This document shows positions 53,303 to 60,913 of a stretch of DNA of 64,000 bases, piece after piece. The notes beneath the pieces were generated by a model, which was not told the origin of the DNA, did no database searches, and worked only from the letters and a program-made list of their open reading frames with translations. Origin of the DNA: Heyndrickxia acidicola (GTDB lineage: Bacteria > Bacillota > Bacilli > Bacillales > Bacillaceae_C); NCBI RefSeq assembly GCF_001636425.1, contig NZ_KV440953.1, forward strand, positions 2,368,847 through 2,432,846, written 5' to 3'. A program made the position numbers and the translations under genes. Numbering within the stretch: position 1 is the stretch's first letter; every line of letters starts with the position of its first letter.

Positions 53303-54166
53303 CTAGGACTCTGCATTATCGTGATAATCGTAGACACCGCGTCCAACTTTCTTTCCAAGCCTGCCCGCTTTCACATATTGAATAAGCAGAGGAGCCGGAC
53401 GATATTTTTCCCCCAGTGTCTGATGGAGATAATTCAAGTTGTGCAGACGGGTATCCAGCCCTACCAGGTCCGCCAATTCAAATGGTCCCATCGGGTAATT
53501 TAATCCAAGCTTTATCGCTTTATCAATTTCCTCAGGTGTGCCAATGCCCTCCTGAAGCATATAAAAAGCTTCGTTTCCGACTAATGCACTGATACGGCTT
53601 GTTACAAATCCGGGAAATTCATTAACCAGTACTGTCTCTTTCCCCATTTTTTTAGCTGTAGAACGTATAATTTCTGCTGTTTCTTCATTCGTTTCCAGCC
53701 CTTTTATTATTTCAACAAGCGGCATTTTATGGACGGGATTAAAAAAATGCATCGCTGCCACTTTTTGCGGCCGGCTTGTAAACGACCCAATTTCTGTCGG
53801 ACTCATGGTTGACGTGTTGGTGGCAAAAATGCAATGGGAACCTGCAAGGCGGTCTATCTCCTCAAATACTGCTTTTTTAATCTCCATTTTTTCTGGAACT
53901 GCTTCAATAACCATATCCGCATCTTTTACAGCCAGTTCAAGGTTTGTTTCCAGTGTGAGCCTTTCTTTTGCGGCAGCTGCTTCCGTTTCAGTAAGCTTTT
54001 TTCTAGCAATGCCCTTGTGAAAAATCAGATTGATTTCTTCTCTTGCGTTCAGAAGCATTTCTTCCTGAACATCAAAAAGCTTAACAGAAAATCCTGCGGC
54101 AGCTGCTACATAGGCAATCCCTCTGCCCATGACGCCTGAACCAATGACGGCAATCCGTTCGATCAT
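53303..54166 (-). CDS. paaH: 3-hydroxyacyl-CoA dehydrogenase
   Basis: 287 residues. NAD-binding GSGVMGRGIAYVAAAAGF at the N-terminus, ATNTSTMSPTEI, the catalytic His region HFFNPVHKMPLVEI and the C-terminal NYPMGPFELADLVGLDT. It oxidises 3-hydroxyadipyl-CoA (paa route) and related acyl-CoAs. It lies 28 bp from the thiolase and 32 bp from paaG, within one transcript. Confidence 0.92.
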   Translation of the reverse strand: MIERIAVIGSGVMGRGIAYVAAAAGFSVKLFDVQEEMLLNAREEINLIFHKGIARKKLTETEAAAAKERLTLETNLELAVKDADMVIEAVPEKMEIKKAVFEEIDRLAGSHCIFATNTSTMSPTEIGSFTSRPQKVAAMHFFNPVHKMPLVEIIKGLETNEETAEIIRSTAKKMGKETVLVNEFPGFVTSRISALVGNEAFYMLQEGIGTPEEIDKAIKLGLNYPMGPFELADLVGLDTRLHNLNYLHQTLGEKYRPAPLLIQYVKAGRLGKKVGRGVYDYHDNAES

Positions 54167-54198
54167 TATCCATTCCCCCCTCCTGAAAAAGTATTGTT

Positions 54199-54984
54199 TT
54201 AGCTGCCTTGAAACCTCGCCTTTCTCTTTTCTATAAAGGCTTTTACCCCTTCTTGATAATCCAATGTTTGGCCAGCTATCGCCTGGGCATACGCTTCTTT
54301 TTCCAGCATTTCATAAAGATCTGCATCCCAGCTTTGCATGAGGTAGCGTTTAATCAGGCCAATTGCTTTTGTCGGCATGTTTGCCAGGCGTTGAACAAAT
54401 GTATGAACTTCTTCCTCCCAGGTGTCCAGGGGAATCACTTTTGTTACCAATCCATAATCCTTTGCCGTTTCAGCAGAAATTTTCTCTCCTAATACGGCAA
54501 GCTCTAGGGCTTTTGCATGGCCGACCATCCGGGGCAAATAATATAAATTTCCTGAATCCGGAACCAGACCTACATGGATAAAAGCCTCGAGAAAGCTTGC
54601 TTTTTCGGAGGCCAATCGGAAATCACAGGCAAGCGCAAGGCTCATACCGGCACCTGCAGCTGTTCCATTAATTGCTGCAATCACCGGTTTTTCAATGGCG
54701 GCCAGCTGCTGAATCATCGGGTTATATAGTTTGCGAAGTACGTCTCCAAAATCAGCTTCCTCTTTCACAGATTGAAGATCCTGCCCTGAGCAAAAGGCAC
54801 GTCCTGCGCCTGTAATGACAATCGCCCTTACTTCAGGGTCCCGGGAAGCCTCTTTTAAGACCTTTGTCACTTCTTTATTCATTTGCGCATTAAAAGCATT
54901 GAGCACATCCGGGCGGTTAAGAGTAATCCACCCGGCTCCCTCTTTCACTTCATATAAAATGGTTTCGAATGCTTCCCTTTCCAT
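54199..54984 (-). CDS. paaG: Enoyl-CoA hydratase/isomerase, ring-epoxide isomerase PaaG type
   Basis: 261 residues. Crotonase fold with GAGRAFCSGQDLQSVKEEAD, NGTAAGAGMSLALACDFRLA and GLVPDSGNLYYLPRMVGHAK. The aspartate in VPDSG, rather than two glutamates, fits the isomerase PaaG, which turns the ring-1,2-epoxide into oxepin-CoA. It is next to PaaF, 2 bp away. Assignment of F versus G within the pair rests on these motifs and on order. Confidence 0.85.
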   Translation of the reverse strand: MEREAFETILYEVKEGAGWITLNRPDVLNAFNAQMNKEVTKVLKEASRDPEVRAIVITGAGRAFCSGQDLQSVKEEADFGDVLRKLYNPMIQQLAAIEKPVIAAINGTAAGAGMSLALACDFRLASEKASFLEAFIHVGLVPDSGNLYYLPRMVGHAKALELAVLGEKISAETAKDYGLVTKVIPLDTWEEEVHTFVQRLANMPTKAIGLIKRYLMQSWDADLYEMLEKEAYAQAIAGQTLDYQEGVKAFIEKRKARFQGS

Positions 54985-54986
54985 CC

Positions 54987-55763
54987 CTATCTCCCCTTAA
55001 AATCCGGTTTTCGTTTTTCCATAAAGGCTTTCATTCCTTCTTTTTGATCCTCTGAGGAAAATAGCAGGTAAAAATTCTTGCGCTCATACTGCATGCCTTC
55101 ATAGAGAGTGTAATCGACTGCCTTGTTGACTGCATCCTTTATTAGTCTCACTGAAAGCGGCGGCTTATCAGCAAGGGTATGAGCGTATTTTATGGTCTCC
55201 TCCCACAGTAATTCTGCAGGCATAACTCTATTTACAATTCCGTATTTCACCGCTTCTTTACATGTCATCATTTCTCCAGACCAGAGCCACTCAAGTGCCT
55301 TTGTTCTCCCCATCAGCTTTGTGAGCTTCTGAGTACCGCCCGCACCCGGCATCACTGCCAATTTGATTTCCGGGAAGCCAAACTGTGCATCCTCACCGCA
55401 AAATAGAAGATCACAGGCAAGCGCCAGTTCAAATCCTCCTCCAAGAGCAAAACCTTGGATTGCTCCAATCAATGGCTTTTTGAAACAATGAATTCTGTCC
55501 CAGTCAGCAAACTGATTTAGCATTTCCAGGCTTACAGAAGTATCCTCGGCCATCTCATCAATATCTGCCCCGGCAGCAAAGGCCCTTCCATTTCCAGTCA
55601 GGACCACTGCCCGTATATCTTCATCCTTATCCATTTCTTCAAGAGCTTGCGTAATTTCACTGACCATCTTTCGGTTAATCGCATTCAGCTGCTTGGGCCG
55701 ATTAAGTCGAATGATTCCTATTTTCTCTTCTTTTTCAACCTGGATAAAGGCCGGTTCACTCAT
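54987..55763 (-). CDS. paaF: Enoyl-CoA hydratase, PaaF type
   Basis: 258 residues from ATG 55763 (MSEPAFIQVEKEEKIGIIRL). GAGG lies 6 bp before this ATG; in-frame starts farther up overlap that site. The crotonase active site shows both acidic residues, in ALACDLLFCGEDAQFGFPEI and LAVMPGAGGTQKLTKLMG. It hydrates 2,3-dehydroadipyl-CoA. The start overlaps the stop of the EthD gene by eight bases. Confidence 0.87.
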   Translation of the reverse strand: MSEPAFIQVEKEEKIGIIRLNRPKQLNAINRKMVSEITQALEEMDKDEDIRAVVLTGNGRAFAAGADIDEMAEDTSVSLEMLNQFADWDRIHCFKKPLIGAIQGFALGGGFELALACDLLFCGEDAQFGFPEIKLAVMPGAGGTQKLTKLMGRTKALEWLWSGEMMTCKEAVKYGIVNRVMPAELLWEETIKYAHTLADKPPLSVRLIKDAVNKAVDYTLYEGMQYERKNFYLLFSSEDQKEGMKAFMEKRKPDFKGR

Positions 55764-56049
55764 TGACATCCTCACCAAACATAAATGTGGCTAAATCTCC
55801 TGCAAAAGACATCACGTCCTTGCCTGACGCCTTGGATTCTTCTGTTTTTGATGCCTCCTTGAAGGCTTCCTTGCTATCGTAATACATAACGTTCATCAGA
55901 TAGTAAGGGCTTCCGCTTTTAAATTTTGTGACTTCCATTTTTCTTAATCCCGGAATTTTCTCCGTTAACGGAATATGTGTGTGAAAATAGTGCTCATCAA
56001 ATTCGGCTGGATTTTCTGGATTTTTAAATAATGCGATCATTTTATACAT
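55756..56049 (-). CDS. EthD-family small protein of the paa operon
   Basis: 97 residues, one dimeric alpha/beta-barrel EthD domain (MYKMIALFKNPENPAEFDEH, then YHFHTHIPLTEK-like segment HTHIPLTEKIPGLRKM). EthD relatives bind or protect reactive aromatic or quinone-like intermediates, but their chemistry is mostly unproven. It lies 19 bp after paaD and overlaps paaF, so it is co-translated with the ring-opening enzymes. A role in handling the epoxide or oxepin intermediate is possible and untested. Confidence 0.85.
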   Translation of the reverse strand: MYKMIALFKNPENPAEFDEHYFHTHIPLTEKIPGLRKMEVTKFKSGSPYYLMNVMYYDSKEAFKEASKTEESKASGKDVMSFAGDLATFMFGEDVNE

Positions 56050-56068
56050 ATTGTTTCCCCTCTCATTT

Positions 56069-56566
56069 TTACATATTGGTTAAAATGGGTTTCATTGCTT
56101 CAAAAGGATTGCGGCAGGTTTTGCAATAAAGAATGCTTCTGCAGGCTGTCGGCCCAAAAAGATTTTCCATCATGGTATACGGTGATCCGCAATAAGGACA
56201 ATCCACTTCCCAAATGCCGCTTTCCTTCAGAAACTCCGGAGGCGGTGCAATCCCGTATTTCTTCAGTTCTTCCCTTCCCTTGTCGGTAATCCGGTCTGAA
56301 GTCCAGGGAGGGTCGTATACATACTCGACTTCAACTACCCCTGCTTCCTCCAACCGACCAACCTTCTCTTTAATGTTTTTTCGGATAATCTCCAATGCGG
56401 GACATCCTGTAAAAGTCGGTAAAACATAGATGGTTACTCCCCTATCATGAAGATGGACACTGCTGATCATTCCAAGATCGACAATACTGACAGAAGGCAT
56501 TTCAGGATCTTTTACTTCCAGAAGGCATTCTAATACTTTATCCTTTCGTTCCGTCAACATGCTCAT
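56069..56566 (-). CDS. paaD: Phenylacetyl-CoA epoxidase subunit D
   Basis: 165 residues from ATG 56566, AAAGG 7 bp upstream. The N-terminal DUF59/MIP18 domain (VKDPEMPSVSIVDLGMISSV, YVLPTFTGCPALEII) is followed by a C-terminal zinc-ribbon (CPYCGSP and CKTCRNPF). This is the PaaD layout. PaaD is thought to help assemble or mature the metal centre of the epoxidase. It starts 10 bp after paaC stops. Confidence 0.92.
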   Translation of the reverse strand: MSMLTERKDKVLECLLEVKDPEMPSVSIVDLGMISSVHLHDRGVTIYVLPTFTGCPALEIIRKNIKEKVGRLEEAGVVEVEYVYDPPWTSDRITDKGREELKKYGIAPPPEFLKESGIWEVDCPYCGSPYTMMENLFGPTACRSILYCKTCRNPFEAMKPILTNM

Positions 56567-56576
56567 TTCACCGCCT

Positions 56577-57401
56577 TTACCAGGATGCCTGGGGATCCAA
56601 GGCATACACCTCATTCAGTGTATCCAATGCCTGATTTAAATCTTTGGAATGTGTACCGGCTCTTCCATCCCCCTGCTTCATTTGCGGTGATCCGGGATAA
56701 GAAAGGCCTGCATCTTCAAAAACCTGTTTCATTTCCTTTTCCCAGCGGGCTAAAAAGGCGGAGGGCTCCTCAATCAGTCCGAAGCCGGCCATTAAACGTT
56801 CATCAGGCCCACTGGACAACAGTCCCCCTATCTCTTCCCAAGCCTTTTGAATGGCGGCACCCATCCTTGTTTTTCCCTCTCCCCCGCTTAAACAAAGCTG
56901 ATTGAACCAAACCTTCCAATGCATGATATGGTAGTACAGCTCCATCTTCATTTTTGCTGCAGCTGTGACCAAAGGCTGATAGGAAGACTTTTGGAGAGAT
57001 TCCAATTTTAATTTTTTATAAATGTCATAGAAATAGTGCCGGACAACCGCAAATGCCCAGTCGTATCTTGGTTCTTCCAAGTAAGTACCCGATCCGTTTG
57101 CAAGCTCTGTAAAAATCGCATTCTTTCTTTCGCTTGCAATGCGTCCATGTGCCAGACTGTCGGCACTGCCCTCACCAAGTTCCTCCAAAAGCTGGTAATA
57201 CATTACTGCATGCCCCATCGTATCCTGATTAATAGAAGAATAGGCGATGTCCTCTTCGATATGCGGAGCTAGCCCAAGCCACTCAGATCCGCGGAATGCA
57301 AGCAGGAAATCATCGTCTGCCAGCTGATACAATAGCTCTGTCAGGGCTTTTTTATAATCATTATTTTGGATTGCTTCCTGTGCTGTTTGGATTTGGTGCA
57401 C
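56577..57401 (-). CDS. paaC: Phenylacetyl-CoA epoxidase subunit C
   Basis: 274 residues from GTG 57401, GGAGG 8 bp before it (an in-frame ATG at 57455 is rejected). PaaC motifs: LLYQLADDDFLLAFRGSEWL, EDIAYSSINQDTMGHAVMYY and RYDWAFAVVRHYFYDIY. PaaC has a degenerate di-iron-type helical bundle and forms the structural partner of PaaA. It overlaps the 3' end of paaB by 41 bp. Confidence 0.94.
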   Translation of the reverse strand: MHQIQTAQEAIQNNDYKKALTELLYQLADDDFLLAFRGSEWLGLAPHIEEDIAYSSINQDTMGHAVMYYQLLEELGEGSADSLAHGRIASERKNAIFTELANGSGTYLEEPRYDWAFAVVRHYFYDIYKKLKLESLQKSSYQPLVTAAAKMKMELYYHIMHWKVWFNQLCLSGGEGKTRMGAAIQKAWEEIGGLLSSGPDERLMAGFGLIEEPSAFLARWEKEMKQVFEDAGLSYPGSPQMKQGDGRAGTHSKDLNQALDTLNEVYALDPQASW

Positions 57402-57753
57402 CCTGTTCCCCTCCCCAGGACAAAATTTCTTTTTCATCCAGTACTTGTTGTTCATATTGCCGCCACTTCTTTTTCAAATATCCATATCCCTTGGTCAGGC
57501 GGTATTCTTTGTTATCAAGTCGCTGGAGCGATGCCTTTTCCTCCGGGTCAAGTTTGCGTACATCCGACCTTTTGACAACCCAAATGTCGACCACCGGCTC
57601 TCTCCGCATAAAATTTTCTTGTGCCATCACGATTGCCACCTCATGATTCGGGGCCAATAGGCTAAATTGATGCTGGAACTCCGACTTGAAATTTCGCTTG
57701 CTGAAAACCTCAAAAACTTCATAAAATGAATGCTTTTCATCTGTTTTTTTCAA
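57361..57753 (-). CDS. paaB: Phenylacetyl-CoA epoxidase subunit B
   Basis: 130 residues from a TTG at 57753 with AAAGGAGTGGGG upstream; a longer in-frame start (57804) lies inside paaA. PaaB motifs: FYEVFEVFSKRNFKSEFQHQ, HEVAIVMAQENFMRREPVVD and IWVVKRSDVRKL. It bridges PaaA-PaaC units in the epoxidase. The C-terminal tail (EQQVLDEKEILSWGGEQG) goes beyond the usual length by about 30 residues. Confidence 0.9.
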   Translation of the reverse strand: MKKTDEKHSFYEVFEVFSKRNFKSEFQHQFSLLAPNHEVAIVMAQENFMRREPVVDIWVVKRSDVRKLDPEEKASLQRLDNKEYRLTKGYGYLKKKWRQYEQQVLDEKEILSWGGEQGAPNPNSTGSNPK

Positions 57754-57773
57754 GGTAACCCCACTCCTTTGGC

Positions 57774-58727
57774 TTATGGATTCGCCAGTGCCTCTCGGAC
57801 CCACTGGTTATTTTCGTATGCAATTTTTCTCAGCCTAAGCCTCGACTTTGACATAGGACCGTTATTGGCAATAATATTCTTGAATTCTGCCCAATCAGGC
57901 TGCCGATAAATCCATTCTCCTTTTTCCTGATCGAAATACATCGTTTCATCCGGAAGCTGTAATCCAATAGCAAGTACTCTTGGAACATATTTCGTGAAGA
58001 AATCCTGCCTGAGCTGTTCATTTGTCTTTGTTCGAATCCTGTACTTGATTGTTAGGTCCTGTTTAGATGTACCCGTGGTTTTAGCCGTGGCAGGACCAAA
58101 GAACATCAATAATGACTCCCACCAACGGTTAAGGGATTCCTGAAGCATCTTCTTCTGCATGCCTGTTCCTTCTGCAAGAGCCATAATAATCGATTCACCA
58201 TGCTGTGCATGAAATACCTCTTCTGCGCAAATTCTGTGGAGGGCACGGGCGTATGGCCCATAGGATGCCTGAAGCATATTGGTCTGTGTCATAATGGCTG
58301 CCCCATCCACCAGCCATGCAATCATTCCTGCATCGCCCCATGTAGGGGATGGCATGTGGAAAACATTATGAAACTTCAATTCTCCTGTAAATAAATCCTC
58401 CATTAGATCTTCCCTGCTTTTTCCCAGAGGCTCGAGTAAATCCTCCACTACCCTTAGCAATAGCTGTCCATGCCCCATTTCATCTTGAACCTTTGCCATA
58501 ATTCCCAATTTTTTCTGAAGGGATGGCGCTTTTGGCACCCACTCTTTCTCTGGCAGTGCGCCCATAATTTCACTAATGCCATGCATGGAAATCAGTTTGA
58601 TTAGAACCATGCGATAATCATCCGGCATCCAATCATCGGCTTCTATCTTGTCTCCCTTTTCAATCCGTTCCATAAATCGATCCATTTTTTCCTGCTCTGT
58701 CAATTGATTAAAACCGGCTAGACTCAT
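57774..58727 (-). CDS. paaA: Phenylacetyl-CoA epoxidase catalytic subunit A
   Basis: 317 residues. The di-iron ligands follow the bacterial multicomponent monooxygenase-like pattern: Glu83/His86 in KVQDEMGHGQLL and Glu/His around 170-173 in CAEEVFHAQHGES. It adds oxygen to phenylacetyl-CoA, giving the ring-1,2-epoxide. It is first in paaABCD. No PaaE reductase gene is found in the window, so its electron donor must be encoded elsewhere or be a general reductase. Confidence 0.96.
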   Translation of the reverse strand: MSLAGFNQLTEQEKMDRFMERIEKGDKIEADDWMPDDYRMVLIKLISMHGISEIMGALPEKEWVPKAPSLQKKLGIMAKVQDEMGHGQLLLRVVEDLLEPLGKSREDLMEDLFTGELKFHNVFHMPSPTWGDAGMIAWLVDGAAIMTQTNMLQASYGPYARALHRICAEEVFHAQHGESIIMALAEGTGMQKKMLQESLNRWWESLLMFFGPATAKTTGTSKQDLTIKYRIRTKTNEQLRQDFFTKYVPRVLAIGLQLPDETMYFDQEKGEWIYRQPDWAEFKNIIANNGPMSKSRLRLRKIAYENNQWVREALANP

Positions 58728-58803
58728 GTAAATCTCCTTTCTGTTTTTCTATTTTGATTACTTCCTGCACTATTTCCTAAAGACATTTACTGTAAAAACC
58801 GTC

Positions 58804-60135
58804 TTATAATGTTGCCTTTAATGACTGTTTCCGCTGATCGACAATTCGGACTGCTTTTCCCTCAGAACGCGGAAGGCTTTTTGGGGGATGCAGAATAACT
58901 TTCATGGAAACTAAACACTTTGACTTCATGATTTCTTGTATTTCCATTTCCAGCCCTTTGATTAGCGGATTGAAAAGATCACAGCCCGCTGCACTATACA
59001 GGTCTTCCGTTATTTCTGCGTGAAGCTCTACTTCATCCAATGTCGCACTTTTTTTCAAACACACCTGGTAATGCGGGGCAATATTCTTTACTTGTATGAG
59101 ATAATGTTCGATTTGAGATGGGAAGACATTAACTCCACGGACAATCATCATGTCATCTATGCGACCCTTTACCCTGGACATTCTTGCAGTTGTTCTGCCG
59201 CATTTGCACTTTTCTGTAGTCAGAGAGGCTATATCTCCTGTTCGGTATCTCACAATTGGAAACGCTTGTTTTTTTAAGCTTGTAAATACAAGCTCTCCTG
59301 CCTGACCCTCCGGAAGCGGCTTCAATGTTTCCGGATCGATTACCTCAATTAAAAATTGATCTTCTGCCAGATGCAGTCCATCCTGACCTTCACAGCATTC
59401 CATCGCCACCCCAGGTCCAAGCACCTCACTTAAACCGTATATATCACATGCTTTAATAGCGAACATTTCCTCCAGTGTCTTTCTCATTTCTTCAGACCAT
59501 GGTTCTGCACCAAACATGCCAATCTTAATGGAAGATTTTCTTGGATCCTTTCCAAGCTCTATCATTCTTTCGGCAATATTGAGAGCGTAGGACGGGGTTG
59601 CAGATAAGATAGTCGGCTGCAGGTCTTCCAATATCATAATCTGTCTATCAGTATTGCCGCCAGATATCGGAATGACCGTTACACCCAGCTCTTCAGCACC
59701 ATGATGAAGACCAAGCCCGCCGGTAAACAAACCGTATCCATATGCATTTTGCAGCATATCTCCCGGCTGTCCTCCAGCTATAGAGATCGCCCTTGCTACA
59801 AGCTTTGCCCAGTTATGTATATCCTGTTTTGTGTAGCCCACGACCGTTGGCTTTCCGCTAGTGCCTGAAGATGCATGGATGCGGGCAAGTGTATTTGTTT
59901 TTACGGCCATAAGGCCAAATGGATAGTGTCTATGTAGATCCTTTTTCGTGGTGAAGGGAAATGATTGAATGTCTTGAAGTGATTGTAAATTCTGAGGTGT
60001 TAGATTCAATTCTTGAAATCGGCTGCGATATAACGGTACATGTTCGTATACGCTTATTAGAGTTGTCTGCAAATCTTGAAGCTGCTGTTTTTCAATGAGG
60101 TTTCGATTTGCAGTCTCCATTTCATGCAATATCAT
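58804..60135 (-). CDS. paaK: Phenylacetate-CoA ligase
   Basis: 443 residues from ATG 60135 with GGAGGGTGAAT before it; the in-frame extension to 60246 is rejected. AMP-binding signature HASSGTSGKPTVVGYTKQDI; later motifs YGLSEVLGPGVAMECCE and YRTGDIASLTTEKCKCGRTT, with MMIVRGVNVFPSQIE at the C-terminal hinge. It makes phenylacetyl-CoA from phenylacetate, ATP and CoA. If phenylpyruvate is oxidised straight to phenylacetyl-CoA, PaaK would serve only imported phenylacetate. Its promoter has a perfect cre site and a PaaX-type dyad. Confidence 0.96.
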   Translation of the reverse strand: MILHEMETANRNLIEKQQLQDLQTTLISVYEHVPLYRSRFQELNLTPQNLQSLQDIQSFPFTTKKDLHRHYPFGLMAVKTNTLARIHASSGTSGKPTVVGYTKQDIHNWAKLVARAISIAGGQPGDMLQNAYGYGLFTGGLGLHHGAEELGVTVIPISGGNTDRQIMILEDLQPTILSATPSYALNIAERMIELGKDPRKSSIKIGMFGAEPWSEEMRKTLEEMFAIKACDIYGLSEVLGPGVAMECCEGQDGLHLAEDQFLIEVIDPETLKPLPEGQAGELVFTSLKKQAFPIVRYRTGDIASLTTEKCKCGRTTARMSRVKGRIDDMMIVRGVNVFPSQIEHYLIQVKNIAPHYQVCLKKSATLDEVELHAEITEDLYSAAGCDLFNPLIKGLEMEIQEIMKSKCLVSMKVILHPPKSLPRSEGKAVRIVDQRKQSLKATL

Positions 60136-60171
60136 ATTCACCCTCCTTGCGTCCATAGTACACATTATTCG

Positions 60172-60246
60172 TATGACGTATTTATTCCGTCTATTACAAA
60201 TAACGTCATATATATTTAGCATAGGCCTATATGTAAGCGCTGTCAA
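60172..60246 (-). promoter_or_regulatory. paaK promoter with CcpA cre site and PaaX-type dyad
   Basis: On the minus strand: -35 TTGACA (60246-60241), 17-bp spacer, -10 TATGCT (60223-60218). The plus-strand TGTAAGCGCTGTCA (60232-60245) fits cre TGWAANCGNTNWCA fully and overlaps the -35. Downstream of the -10, TATGACGT and ACGTCATA (60172-60179 and 60203-60210, 23 bp apart) form a dyad in the position of a repressor site. Confidence 0.78.
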
Positions 60247-60845
60247 TTATTTTTTTCTGAAAGCTCTGTTAATCTTCTATGTTGAAAACTGCTCTTTTTT
60301 AGCTCATTTGTTTGAAACTATAGTAAGGAACAAATAAAGAGGCTGTCCCAAATGGTGCGGTGATATTGTGACATTGGCTACAGAAACTTTTTTGCTTGTT
60401 GGTTTCCACTGCAAGCATTTCTTTTCGCTGTTAATTAGAGGGGAAGGACAGAAGAATCCTTCAAGTTAATCAAGTTATTGGGGTATCCCCCATAAGCATG
60501 TAACGATGTGGTTCCACTACCGTCCACGGAAAGAGAGCCACGCAATGGAAATCAACCCAGCAGGACAATCAGAACACTGCCTATGTCTATGTACAACCCC
60601 ATCTTTGATTTAATTCCAAGGTTGATTGGAGAGGAAGGTGCGGGACTCCTGCGGGATCAGCCGGCCTTAGGGGGACCCGCAGGAGCTATGACAAGGGGGC
60701 TCCCAGCCGCGTTGAATTCAAACGATCTTTGGGGATTACTACATATGCTCAGCGCTATTCGTCCTACTTGTTCTTTTCTAATTTTCAACAGAGCGACACT
60801 ATGCTAATATTCGTACCAATTGTTATTGTCCCCTTTTCCTTATAA
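60247..60845. repeat. Region of R1-type repeat sequences
   Basis: Two R1-like blocks are visible: 60394-60570 (GGTTTCCACTGCAAGC, then CCACGGAAAGAGAG, AAATCAACCCAGCAGG) and 60630-60715 (GCGGGACTCCTGCGGGATCA, then GGGGGACCCGCAGGAGC, GGGGGCTCC). An open frame here (60508-60807) is made of repeat DNA and is not considered a gene. Confidence 0.65.
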
Positions 60846-60892
60846 AAAAGAGGTGACTCAAAAATCCGCTTAATCGCATTTTGAGTCACCCT
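60846..60892 (-). terminator. Terminator of the peptide transporter gene
   Basis: GGTGACTCAAAA and TTTTGAGTCACC are perfect inverted arms around a 15-base loop; on the minus strand CTCTTTTTTAT follows. Confidence 0.88.
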
Positions 60893-60913
60893 CATTATTT
60901 GATACACTTTTCA

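Noticed and set aside
60508-60807. 99-codon frame between paaK and dtpT
   Set aside because: Composed of R1 repeat DNA, no ribosome site or domain.
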